A DNA stretch of 64,000 nt. Source: an uncultured Lachnospiraceae bacterium. GTDB taxonomy: Bacteria > Bacillota > Clostridia > Lachnospirales > Lachnospiraceae. Both the position numbers and the translations under genes were made by a program. The notes under the pieces are model-generated. The model was not told the origin of the DNA. It did not search any database and worked only from the letters and a program-made list of their open reading frames with translations. The DNA lies in contig CANSUS010000005.1 in NCBI GenBank assembly GCA_947650155.1, forward strand, positions 44,841-108,840, given 5' to 3'. Positions 55,090 to 63,652 of the stretch are shown one piece after another. The number at the start of each line of letters is the position of its first letter. The first letter of the stretch is position 1.

Positions 55090-56421
55090 TCAATCCGGTT
55101 TCTTCTGGTCTTCTTCAGCAGAATCGGTCGATTCGCTTTCTTCTTCCGTTTCCGAATCTTCTTCCGGCTTTTCCGGGATAGTCAGTAAAACTTTTGTAAT
55201 ACGGTTGTGTATAATTCCCTGTGCTTTTAGGCGGATACCGGATTCCAGTTCGATTTCTTCGCCGTCTTCAGGAAGCCTGTCCAGCTTTTCAATCATAAGG
55301 CCGCCCAGAGAGTCATAGTCTTCAGATTCCAGAGCAATTTCTAGGGCATCATTGATATCGTCTAATTTCATACCGCCTTCTACAAGATAAATATTATCGT
55401 CTATTTCCTGAATGTATTCTTCTTCATCTTCGTCGTATTCATCCCGAATCTCACCAACGATTTCTTCCAGAAGGTCTTCCAGAGTAATCATACCTACGGT
55501 AGAGCCATATTCATTCAGTACAAAGGCAACATTGGTGGTCTTTTCCCGCATTTCCATCATAAGGTCGGCGGTCTTTTTAAATTCATATGTGTAATGGGCT
55601 TCGCGGATGATATCTTTGATCTGAAAATGTGTTTCGTCGGTTACCAGAATAAAATCCTTGATATTAACAAGCCCCACCACATTGTCCTTATCTTCTTCAT
55701 AAACAGGAATTCGGGTATACATGGATTCCCGGAAAACTTTCAGCAGGTTTTCATAATTGGTATCCAGACTGACGGTTACCATATCGATACGGGGGATCAT
55801 AACATCTTTCGCAACGGCATCGGAAAAATCAAATACATTGTAAATGATTTCGCGCTCTTCAGATTCAATTACGCCGTCTTCATGGCTTACATCCACATAA
55901 GTCTTCAGCTCGCTCTCTGTCATAAGGGACATTTTCTTATTGGGATCGATATGAAGCAGTTTCATAATCAAACCGGAAAGTCCGTCGATCAGGTAAATAA
56001 TCGGGGTAAACACATTCATTAAAAGATAAATGATATTACAATACGAGAGTGAAATTTTTTCGGAGTACAACATTGCCAGATTCTTGGGAATAATTTCTCC
56101 AAAAAGAAGTACCAGTAACGTTAAGACTCCGGTAGCAATACCGACTGCAAAATTTCCCCAAAGCTTAATAGCAAGCGTGGTAGCAAGGGAAGAAGCAGTA
56201 ATATTTACGATATTGTTTCCGATCAGAATTGTACTTAACATTTTGCTGTAACGGTCCAGAATTTTTTGTGTAGTCATGGCACGTTTATTTCCGTCCTCTA
56301 CGAGGGACCGGATACGAACCTTGTTTACCGTTGTCAGCGCTGTTTCGGCAGAAGAAAAAAAGCCGGAAAGAACTAACAGAAAGATTAATGCGATCAATTG
56401 TATGACACCAGAGGTATCCAA
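55090..56421 (-). CDS. CNNM/CorC-HlyC family membrane protein (DUF21-CBS-CorC)
   Basis: A 443-residue protein: DUF21 membrane domain with an N-terminal helix and the signature LSGFFSSAETALTTVNKVR, two CBS domains (VMIPRIDMVTVSLDTNYENLL, in part; YEFKKTADLMMEMREKTTNVA, in part), and a C-terminal CorC_HlyC domain (GGMKLDDINDALEIALESEDYDSLGGL, in part). Members are linked to magnesium or other cation efflux and homeostasis. It starts at a TTG after AAGGAG at about 11 bases. The acidic tail past residue 415 is low complexity. Confidence 0.93.
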   Translation of the reverse strand: MDTSGVIQLIALIFLLVLSGFFSSAETALTTVNKVRIRSLVEDGNKRAMTTQKILDRYSKMLSTILIGNNIVNITASSLATTLAIKLWGNFAVGIATGVLTLLVLLFGEIIPKNLAMLYSEKISLSYCNIIYLLMNVFTPIIYLIDGLSGLIMKLLHIDPNKKMSLMTESELKTYVDVSHEDGVIESEEREIIYNVFDFSDAVAKDVMIPRIDMVTVSLDTNYENLLKVFRESMYTRIPVYEEDKDNVVGLVNIKDFILVTDETHFQIKDIIREAHYTYEFKKTADLMMEMREKTTNVAFVLNEYGSTVGMITLEDLLEEIVGEIRDEYDEDEEEYIQEIDDNIYLVEGGMKLDDINDALEIALESEDYDSLGGLMIEKLDRLPEDGEEIELESGIRLKAQGIIHNRITKVLLTIPEKPEEDSETEEESESTDSAEEDQKKPD

Positions 56422-56458
56422 AGTAAAATCAACTCCTTATTCTATGTATTTTAACGAA

Positions 56459-56487
56459 ATCTTATAATATGTGGAAGTGATTGTCAA
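56459..56487 (-). promoter_or_regulatory. Promoter of the CorC-like gene
   Basis: On the minus strand a perfect TTGACA (56487-56482), a 17-base spacer and TAAGAT (56464-56459), 38 bases upstream of the start codon. Confidence 0.75.
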
Positions 56488-56540
56488 GTTATCATTCTCT
56501 TAAGAATATATATATAAAAAATAAATTGGAGGACCCGGAA

Positions 56541-56894
56541 TTGGAGAAAGGACTTTCCATCTTAAAAAAGTTGTTGTTTGCATACATAGTTACCGCAGTG
56601 CTTCTTATGATACTCTCTCTATTTTTATATAAAATGCAGCTCAAAGAGGGGACAGTAAGGATAGGCATTATCCTGATCTATGCCGTAAGCTGTTTCTTTG
56701 CCGGATTCATAACAGGGAAGACAGAAGCAAAACAACAATTTTTGTGGGGATTGTTGATTGGAGTGTTGTATTTTGTAGTGCTTTTAGGAGTGTCTCTTCT
56801 GGTAAAACATTCGTTTCAGGATATTTTCGGCAGAGCGGCTACGACTTTTTTCATTTGTGCAGGGAGCGGAATGCTTGGAGGAATGGTCAGTTGA
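56541..56894 (+). CDS. TIGR04086-family small membrane protein
   Basis: A 117-residue protein with four predicted membrane helices (LLFAYIVTAVLLMILSLFLY, GIILIYAVSCFFAGFITGK, FLWGLLIGVLYFVVLLGVSLL and FFICAGSGMLGGMVS), the pattern of the TIGR04086/YrzE-like family in Firmicutes. The TTG at 56541 is chosen because GGAGGA (56528-56533) lies 7 bases before it; a longer frame back to 56481 has no site. Function unknown. It stands between the divergent CorC-like gene and the RHS locus. Confidence 0.72.
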   Translation: MEKGLSILKKLLFAYIVTAVLLMILSLFLYKMQLKEGTVRIGIILIYAVSCFFAGFITGKTEAKQQFLWGLLIGVLYFVVLLGVSLLVKHSFQDIFGRAATTFFICAGSGMLGGMVS

Positions 56895-57023
56895 TGAGGG
56901 AAAGTTTTCCGAAAACTTCATGGACTTCTGCTGTATAGCAGGATATTCTAAAAAGTAATACTCTCTGGTATAAGGAAGCCCGGAGAAAATGAAACACAAA
57001 AGAGAAAACGGAGGAAAATACAA

Positions 57024-57848
57024 ATGGGAAATGACAGCGGCGTATCCTTAGACAGGGATCGAGCCTTTGACATGAACAGTTTAAATGAACTGCTCATTCA
57101 GGGACGGACTATTCTGACAGAAGCAGTCCGTATCAGTGAAGAAATGGAGAAGTCCATTACAGCAATTTCTGAAATCTATGACAGCATAGATCCGCAGTAC
57201 AGAACAGGCGCACTTGGGGCGGATATCCAAACCCTTTCGGGAAAAGTAAAAGATGATATTTATCAGGAAACTATGGAACGAATGGATAGGATTCTGTTAA
57301 ATCTTATCAATGAAATTCCTGCCTGTGACAGTGCCGGTGCAAAAGACATGGATGCTGTAGAGCAGACGATTACAGAGATACAGGGCAGAATCAGAGAACT
57401 GCAGAGCTTCTTTCACGCCAGAGACATCGATCTTAGCTATCAGGAATTTAAAAGCCGTCTGGAAGAAATGAAAAGCGGCTGGGATGAGACAGCAAAAGAC
57501 TGGTCCGGCCTGCTTGTGGAAATAGAAAATGACGTGATGGGGACGATAGGAGCAGGCATCCTTTATAGTCCCGACCCCGTCAACCTTTCTACCGGAAACT
57601 TCGTTTACGATCATGAAGATCTCAAAATCGGAGGGGAAATCCCCCTGTCTTTTCATCGTTACTATAATGCCAAAGACCGTTATAAAGGAAGCCTTGGCAG
57701 ATGTTTTGTCCATAACTACGACATCCGTCTGGACACAGAGGAAGAAAAAGGAAAAGCAACCGTTACCATGTCGGACGGACAGAAAAAAACCTTCCGAGAC
57801 AGGAAAACGGCGGCTATCTGTCTTCCCATTCCGCACTGGAAATCCTGA
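57024..57848 (+). CDS. RHS/YD-repeat polymorphic toxin, N-terminal part (frame broken)
   Basis: The first 274 codons of a gene that continues in another frame. Residues about 10-185 are helical and charged with no signal peptide (LLIQGRTILTEAVRISEEME), resembling N-terminal regions of toxins exported by type VII-like systems. From about 190 comes the DUF6531-type start of the RHS shell (DPVNLSTGNFVYDHEDLKIG, SFHRYYNAKDRYKGSLG, FVHNYDIRLD). After KKTFR the frame turns nonsensical and stops at 57848, while the -1 frame continues with NGGYLSSHSALEIL into the main part. The break lies at or just after an A7 run (57783-57789). GGAGGAAA precedes the ATG. Confidence 0.8.
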   Translation: MGNDSGVSLDRDRAFDMNSLNELLIQGRTILTEAVRISEEMEKSITAISEIYDSIDPQYRTGALGADIQTLSGKVKDDIYQETMERMDRILLNLINEIPACDSAGAKDMDAVEQTITEIQGRIRELQSFFHARDIDLSYQEFKSRLEEMKSGWDETAKDWSGLLVEIENDVMGTIGAGILYSPDPVNLSTGNFVYDHEDLKIGGEIPLSFHRYYNAKDRYKGSLGRCFVHNYDIRLDTEEEKGKATVTMSDGQKKTFRDRKTAAICLPIPHWKS

Positions 57849-57919
57849 CAGAAGAACCGGATGGATGGCTTCTGGAAACCCTCAGCGGAAGCCGTATCCG
57901 GTTTCACAAAAACGGACAG

Positions 57920-60900
57920 ATGACCCGCATGGAAAATCAAAACGGCAGAGGGATTACCTTTTCATATGATGAAAAGGAAAGACTCATAAAAGCGATTACA
58001 GACACCGGCTCTGTTCTGACTTATTCCTATAATGAAACAGGGCAGCTTGCCTGCGTAAGCGACCATACCGGAAGAAACATCATTCTTTCCTATGAAAGGG
58101 GCAAACTCTCTTCCGTGACAGATCCTGCAGGAAACATACGCGCTTATCGCTACGGGAAAAACGGACGTATTGAGGAAACCATAAACTTTCGCGGGACTGT
58201 TGCCGTAAAAAATTCTTATGACCAGAAACGCCGCGTCATCAGACAGGACTTCCCGGATGGCGGTCATATGGACTATACTTATGATGATGGGAACAGACAG
58301 GTCATTCTGACGGAGAGAAACGGTACAAAGACCACTTATGTCCATGACGGCAGATACCGCTGCACTGATATCGTATACGAAGACGGTACGACAGAACACT
58401 TTGCCTATAATAAAAAGAATCAGCGCATCCGCCATACAGACAGAAATGGACGCACTGTAAGATGCGCTTATGACAACAGAGGGAATCTGACACAGTTTAC
58501 CGGTCCTCTGGGAGAAAAACTTTCGATTACTTATAATACACAGAATAAACCCCTGCATATTAAAATTGGCGGAAGAGAAAAACAGAAAAATGTGTATGAC
58601 AAAAACGGGAACCTTCTGGAATCCATCGATGCCCTTTTAAGAAGGACAACCTTTACTTATAATGAAAAAAGCCTTCCTGAAACCATCACAAAACCGGACG
58701 GCAGCACCCTGCACTTTTCTTATGATGAAAAAGGGGATCTTGTGGAAATAACGAATGCACTGGGCGGGACAACCCTTTACGCCTATGATGCGCTGCACCG
58801 TGTAACAAAAATTACAGATCCCAAAGGCGCTCAGACATGTTTCACCTATGACGAAGCAGATCATATGAAAACCCTGACGAACGCTGTCGGGGATGTCCGT
58901 ACCTATGAATATAATGCAAGCGGCAGGGTGGTAAAAATCACGGATTTTGACGGAAGCATCATAGAAAGATCCTACAATGCCTTAAACAAGCTGGAAAAAT
59001 CCACTGACCAGCTGGGAAGGATTACCGAATTTTACTATGACGCTATGTGGAATCTGGCGGAAGCTGTGACGCCGGACGGCGCACATACCCGCTACCGGTA
59101 TGACGCGGACAACCGTTTGTCACTTCTGGAAGATACCCTTGGCAATACAATCAGCTATGCATATGACGGGAACGGAAACTGTATCAGCAGAACAGACCAG
59201 ACCGGAAACACCGTCCGGTTTTTTTATGATGCGTCGGGGCGGCTGATCCGGGCAGAAGGAGAAGAAGGAAGTAAAATCACTTATGTTTATAATGAAGAAG
59301 GCCGTCCGGTACAGGCAAAAGACGCTTTGGGAAATACGGTAAACATGGAGTATGACGAGGCGGGACAGCTGATAAAAGAGACCGGTCTTATGGGTGAAAC
59401 CAGAACTTATACCTACACTCCGCTTGGAAAAATGGAAAGCGTGACAGACGAGGCGGGGCTTGTTACTTTTTATTCGTATCTTCCGGGAGGAAAATTAAAA
59501 GAAGCGGTATACAGCGACGGTACAAAAGAAAGCTATACTTATGATGTAAATGGAAACGTAGAGACTCATACGAATCAAAAAGGATTTGTCTTTACTTATG
59601 AGTATGACTGTCTGGGACGTGTAACAGGCGTGCAGGGGAGTAATGGGGAGAAAAAAGAATATGCCTATGACGCTCTTGGTAACGTGACTTCCGTAACAGA
59701 TGTGTATGGGAACAGCACTTGTTATGAATATTCTCCAACAGGACAGCTGACAAAAGTAACGGATGCTCTTGGAAACGAAACGGTCTACACATACGATCTG
59801 TGCGACCGCTTAACGGAGATCAGGCAGTATGGGGAGGAAGGAGCCTGCCATGTGACCGCTTACAAAAGAGATCTGCTTGGCAGGATAGAAACTGCTATAG
59901 ATCCGCTTGGGCAGAAAGAGCATTATACTTATGACGCTAAAGGACAGCTTTTGGAAAAACTGGATCAGGAAGGGTATCTTACAAAGTATGGCTATACGGC
60001 GCAGGGAGATATCAGCCGTATTACCTATGCGGACGGCAGGGAGGCGGTCTTTACTTACAATCCGTTGAGACAGCTTATCAAAATGCAGGACTGGTCCGGA
60101 ACTACAAAGATCGAAAATGATGCGTGGGGAAGAGCGCTGAAAGTACAGTACCCGGATGGAAGGGAAGTTTCCTATACGTACGGAAAGCGTGGGGAGAGGA
60201 CAGGCATTACTTATCCTGACGGGAGAGAAGTTTCTTATATTTATGATGAACAAAGAAGGCTCACCGGTTTAAAAGAAGGGGACAGCCTTATTTCCTATGC
60301 TTATGATGAACTGGGCAGACTGTCGGAGAAAACATTTCCAAACGGCTGTGAGACGCTGTATGCCTATGACGGGGCAGGACATCTTGCGGAATTGATTCAC
60401 AGAGATGGAGAAGGCATTCTTGACCAGTATCTTTATCGCTATGACCTGATGGGAAATAAGACTGCCATAGAAAAACAACGGCGGGGGATTTTGGAGGAAA
60501 GCGGCGTTTATACCTATGCTTATGACGCTCTTGGCAGGTTAAAGGAAGTGGCAAAAGACGGACAGATCCAAAAGACCTATGCCTATGATGCCTTTGGCAA
60601 TCGCAGGTATATGACAGACAGAAGAAACCGAACAGACTACACTTACAATGCCATGAACCAGCTTTTAAGCAGAGCAGACAGCGAAAAAGAGGAGCGGTAT
60701 GCTTATGACGGCAGGGGCAACTTAAGATCTATTACGGAAAACGGGGTATTAAAGAATCAGTATACATACGGCGCATTAAACCGCTTGGAACAGGCGTTTA
60801 ACGGGCAGGAAGAAGCTTCCTACACCTATAACGGTCTGGGACACAGGGTGGAGAAAACGATCGGGAACGAATACAGAATACAGTATCTGGTCGATCTGAC

Positions 60901-62104
60901 AAAAAGCTATCACAACCTGTTACAGAAAGAAGAAAAGGGAAAAACACAGACCTATCTGTGGGACGGAAATGTGACAGGGATGGCAGAAGAAAGCGGATGG
61001 AAGTATATTCTTCAGGACGAACTGGGAAGCCCGGTACGGCTTTTGGACGAAAGCGGGGAGTCTGTGGAACGTTACGGGTATGATGAATTTGGACAGGATC
61101 TGTATGGGAACCAGGGAACGGCACAGCCTTTCGGGTATACGGGGTATCAGTATGACACAGCTGCGGGGACGTATTATGCGCAGGCGAGAGAGTATAGGGC
61201 GGAAGTGGGGCGGTTTGCTTCCGAGGACAGGTTCAAAGGATTTTTAACAGCGCCTGATACATTACATGAATACGTATACTGCCTGAACAGTCCGCTCAGT
61301 ATGGTGGATTGGAATGGAAGGACACCGGGAGAATGGATAGACGGGCCGGAAACGGATTATGAAGGAGTTTATTACCTGAATGCGGAAGACGGGGCATTTA
61401 CTTTTGGACATGCAGCGTTGTTGTTTGTCAGATATGATGGGAGTGGGACGTTTTATAGTTTTGCGGCATCTCAAAGCGAGGCATTAAATATTGTATTTGG
61501 AAATGATGTACCGGGGTATTTGTCGAAGGCAGAGCTGGAGGCAACGGATGTGGATGTCTTTTTGGGGTATAAGAAACCTCCTAAAGGAAATAATGTGGAT
61601 TTTTTAGTACCAATGGCAGGGAAAATAAACACAGATGGTATTGATAGAGATTTTCTTGATGGAGAAGAAACACCATATACTCGATACATATATATTCCTG
61701 TTACAGTAGAGGAAGGAAAAATAATGAGTTATTATGCTGAACAGCTTCGGGATGATAACAGAATAGGGATTTACAACTTGTATGCGAGAAACTGTGGAAT
61801 GGTAGCGCAGGATATCCTGAGAATGGGAGGAAAGAATTTTGCTGCAGGTTCGGGGGATGGGAAAAACAGAGATGAACAGCTGACTATGGCAGGGATAGCA
61901 GGATTATTCTTGGGATTGAATCCAATTATTGCAGCCAAAAATGCAGGAAAGGTTTTGATATATAAAGTAGTGAATGACTATCTGGATCAGACTATACCGG
62001 ATGGAGCTTACTATAAAGGATGGTTGGAAACGCAGATGCTATATTATATGATTGGATGGGAAACAGGAAAGATAATAGCGAGAGAAAATAAAAATAAGGA
62101 GTAA
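57920..62104 (+). CDS. RHS/YD-repeat polymorphic toxin, main part with C-terminal papain-like toxin domain
   Basis: The continuation of the RHS protein; coding sequence in this frame really begins near 57790, and ATG 57920 is only the first ATG. It carries some 40 YD-type repeats (G-x-x-x-x-Y-x-Y-D pattern), then the RHS core region (GYTGYQYDTAAGTYYAQAREY, in part; GRFASEDRFKG; YVYCLNSPLSMVDWNGR). After this boundary comes a unique C-terminal domain of about 260 residues with FGHAALLF (His codon at 61409) and ARNCGMVAQDIL (Cys codon at 61793), a His-first, Asn-Cys-later order like permuted papain-fold hydrolases. This is the usual place of the variable toxin. The next gene starts 7 bases later. 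Confidence 0.85.
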   Translation: MTRMENQNGRGITFSYDEKERLIKAITDTGSVLTYSYNETGQLACVSDHTGRNIILSYERGKLSSVTDPAGNIRAYRYGKNGRIEETINFRGTVAVKNSYDQKRRVIRQDFPDGGHMDYTYDDGNRQVILTERNGTKTTYVHDGRYRCTDIVYEDGTTEHFAYNKKNQRIRHTDRNGRTVRCAYDNRGNLTQFTGPLGEKLSITYNTQNKPLHIKIGGREKQKNVYDKNGNLLESIDALLRRTTFTYNEKSLPETITKPDGSTLHFSYDEKGDLVEITNALGGTTLYAYDALHRVTKITDPKGAQTCFTYDEADHMKTLTNAVGDVRTYEYNASGRVVKITDFDGSIIERSYNALNKLEKSTDQLGRITEFYYDAMWNLAEAVTPDGAHTRYRYDADNRLSLLEDTLGNTISYAYDGNGNCISRTDQTGNTVRFFYDASGRLIRAEGEEGSKITYVYNEEGRPVQAKDALGNTVNMEYDEAGQLIKETGLMGETRTYTYTPLGKMESVTDEAGLVTFYSYLPGGKLKEAVYSDGTKESYTYDVNGNVETHTNQKGFVFTYEYDCLGRVTGVQGSNGEKKEYAYDALGNVTSVTDVYGNSTCYEYSPTGQLTKVTDALGNETVYTYDLCDRLTEIRQYGEEGACHVTAYKRDLLGRIETAIDPLGQKEHYTYDAKGQLLEKLDQEGYLTKYGYTAQGDISRITYADGREAVFTYNPLRQLIKMQDWSGTTKIENDAWGRALKVQYPDGREVSYTYGKRGERTGITYPDGREVSYIYDEQRRLTGLKEGDSLISYAYDELGRLSEKTFPNGCETLYAYDGAGHLAELIHRDGEGILDQYLYRYDLMGNKTAIEKQRRGILEESGVYTYAYDALGRLKEVAKDGQIQKTYAYDAFGNRRYMTDRRNRTDYTYNAMNQLLSRADSEKEERYAYDGRGNLRSITENGVLKNQYTYGALNRLEQAFNGQEEASYTYNGLGHRVEKTIGNEYRIQYLVDLTKSYHNLLQKEEKGKTQTYLWDGNVTGMAEESGWKYILQDELGSPVRLLDESGESVERYGYDEFGQDLYGNQGTAQPFGYTGYQYDTAAGTYYAQAREYRAEVGRFASEDRFKGFLTAPDTLHEYVYCLNSPLSMVDWNGRTPGEWIDGPETDYEGVYYLNAEDGAFTFGHAALLFVRYDGSGTFYSFAASQSEALNIVFGNDVPGYLSKAELEATDVDVFLGYKKPPKGNNVDFLVPMAGKINTDGIDRDFLDGEETPYTRYIYIPVTVEEGKIMSYYAEQLRDDNRIGIYNLYARNCGMVAQDILRMGGKNFAAGSGDGKNRDEQLTMAGIAGLFLGLNPIIAAKNAGKVLIYKVVNDYLDQTIPDGAYYKGWLETQMLYYMIGWETGKIIARENKNKE

Positions 62105-62111
62105 AAGGTGA

Positions 62112-63077
62112 ATGGAGGAACAAAAAAAGACAAAAAAAATTAAGTGGTGGATACCTGTGATTGTTGGAATGTCATGGGTGGTTGTCATGGCAGGATGCTG
62201 TTTTATTATTTATAGTAGAAAAGCTTATGAGCTTCAGCAGAATGTCTATTTTCTGGAATGGGATACCAAAGAAGATGAGACAATTTTTTACAAATACAGT
62301 TCAAAGGATGAAGGGGCAGTTGAAGTAGGAAAAGTAGAAGGTCAAATGAATCATTGTGTAATTAATGACGAAGAGTCCTGCATAACTGGTCTATGTTATG
62401 ATCAAGGGGTGAAGCGTGTTCAATATGATCTGATTACAGGGACAGTTTATTCAGAAGTAATAGGAGAAAAAATAGATCTTCTAACAGGCGATGTAACCTG
62501 GTATGCATTACTGATGTATGATGAGGGAAATAAAATTGTAATCAGTTATGAAGAAGCAAACGGTGACGAGAAATGGCTGTTTTATGATTTTACTTCGGAA
62601 GAATATAATATGATAGAAGGACAGGGATCAACCACGGAGTTTCTTGAAATTGATGATAATAATTTGTGGTATGTGTCTTCGGCAGGACGTTTGTACAGAT
62701 ATAATTTTGAATCAGGAAGAAAGACGGAGATGCTGAAGAATATCGGTAATGCAGCGGTAGCAGTAAATACCAATCTTGTAGCTTATATAAAAGACAGTAT
62801 GCATCCTAAAAAGATTTATTGGTATAATTTAAATACCAAAAAGACAAGATTTATCGCGAAAGGCGGATGGAATATTTGCTATGGAAATATATTTGAGAAA
62901 AAAGGACAGTGGAGCAATGATGGAAGAAAGTTTTTCTATGTAAAATATTTTCCTACGTTTTTCAGTGCTGCTGATGTAAGTCTTATGGTTTACAATACAG
63001 AAAACGGCAGAACATTTTGCATATATAAAGAAAAAAATACCCTTCATCAATTCAGATATATCGGACACAGTGGATAA
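62112..63077 (+). CDS. Membrane-anchored propeller-like protein, candidate immunity protein (3' end frame-shifted)
   Basis: A 321-codon open frame with one N-terminal membrane helix (WWIPVIVGMSWVVVMAGCCFIIY, in part) and an extracytoplasmic region with repeated strands (DDNNLWYVSSAGRLYRYNFES, in part; AVNTNLVAYIKDSM; KKIYWYNLNTKKTRFIAKGG) like a small propeller. It lies 7 bases after the toxin gene, has AAGGAG before its ATG and is the natural candidate for the cognate immunity protein. The stop at 63075 is probably not the ancestral end: a further propeller strand is encoded past it (see the next entry). The family was not recognised. Confidence 0.6.
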   Translation: MEEQKKTKKIKWWIPVIVGMSWVVVMAGCCFIIYSRKAYELQQNVYFLEWDTKEDETIFYKYSSKDEGAVEVGKVEGQMNHCVINDEESCITGLCYDQGVKRVQYDLITGTVYSEVIGEKIDLLTGDVTWYALLMYDEGNKIVISYEEANGDEKWLFYDFTSEEYNMIEGQGSTTEFLEIDDNNLWYVSSAGRLYRYNFESGRKTEMLKNIGNAAVAVNTNLVAYIKDSMHPKKIYWYNLNTKKTRFIAKGGWNICYGNIFEKKGQWSNDGRKFFYVKYFPTFFSAADVSLMVYNTENGRTFCIYKEKNTLHQFRYIGHSG

Positions 63078-63236
63078 AGATGAAAAAATTCCGGGGTGTA
63101 TTCAGCAGATGGTATCACATTAATTGTTTTCAGATCAGAGATTCGTATGTACGAAAGCTATTTCATTTTGGAGTATCTGACAGAGAGTGGAAAGTATTCT
63201 TGTCGAAGTCTGGTAACGGGGGAGAGAACAGGGTGA
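63031..63236 (+). pseudogene. Displaced 3' tail of the propeller-like gene
   Basis: If the A7 run at 63031-63037 lost one A, the frame would continue as SDISDTVDKDEKIPG, and one more base in the G4 run (63093-63096) would lead on to VYSADGITLIVFRSEIRMYE and end at TGA 63234-63236. That TGA overlaps the GTG start of the next gene (GTGA at 63233-63236), as expected for a coupled gene pair. Two single-base changes therefore explain the early stop. The open frame at 63080-63268 in the third frame looks like noise. Confidence 0.5.
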
Positions 63237-63528
63237 ACAGAAGAAAAAAAGTGATATTCAGGATATAGCAGGAGTAATAGTTTGCATTGGTTTCTTTTTT
63301 ATACTGGTGAGGTATTTTTTCTTTAGCAAATATAATGTCCATGCCAGAAGAGAAATACTGGACAGACTAAACGGAATGTATGAACAGGAATTTGATGTGC
63401 TGTCAGTGGAATATGAACCCAAAGAAACCGATATGCCGGGAGGAGTGAAAACATGTATCTTTGGAAATTTACATGTGAGGATTGTGAAGGCGGGAAATGT
63501 TATGCGTATATACGCTTGTATGGAATGA
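63233..63528 (+). pseudogene. Small membrane protein gene broken at an A7 run
   Basis: GTG 63233 follows GGGGGAGAG and overlaps the upstream TGA. As read, it stops after 12 codons (NRRKKVIFRI). Adding one A to the A7 run at 63244-63250 gives SDIQDIAGVIVCIGFFFILV, one membrane helix, continuing in frame through SKYNVHARREILDRLNGMYE and VLSVEYEPKETDMPGGVK to TGA 63528, a protein of about 98 residues. It could be a second immunity-type or accessory protein. As drawn, only the part from GTG 63307 is open. Confidence 0.5.
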
Positions 63529-63544
63529 AAAAAATGGGGAGAAA

Positions 63545-63583
63545 GGACACTTCACATAAAGAAGTGTCCCTTCGGGCATTTTA
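63545..63583 (+). terminator. Probable terminator of the RHS locus
   Basis: GGACACTTC pairs perfectly with GAAGTGTCC around a 7-base loop, followed by CTTCGGGCATTTT. The U-run is delayed, so efficiency is uncertain. Confidence 0.5.
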
Positions 63584-63652
63584 GGAAATTTGTAAAGACG
63601 GTTGGCTATGATGAATTTGTAGGAATAATTAAATATACTGGAGGAATCTACA

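Noticed and set aside
57783..57800. Programmed -1 ribosomal frameshift in the RHS gene
   Set aside because: The run is not in the X-XXY-YYZ register of the zero frame and no stimulating hairpin or pseudoknot was seen; an indel or slippage is simpler.
57920..61300. CRISPR-like or DNA-level repeats in the RHS gene
   Set aside because: The repetition is at protein level (YD repeats); the DNA units diverge and have no spacer pattern.
63080..63268. 62-codon open frame after the propeller-like gene
   Set aside because: It lacks a binding site and a sensible sequence; the same bases encode a propeller strand in another frame that ends in a GTGA overlap with the next gene.
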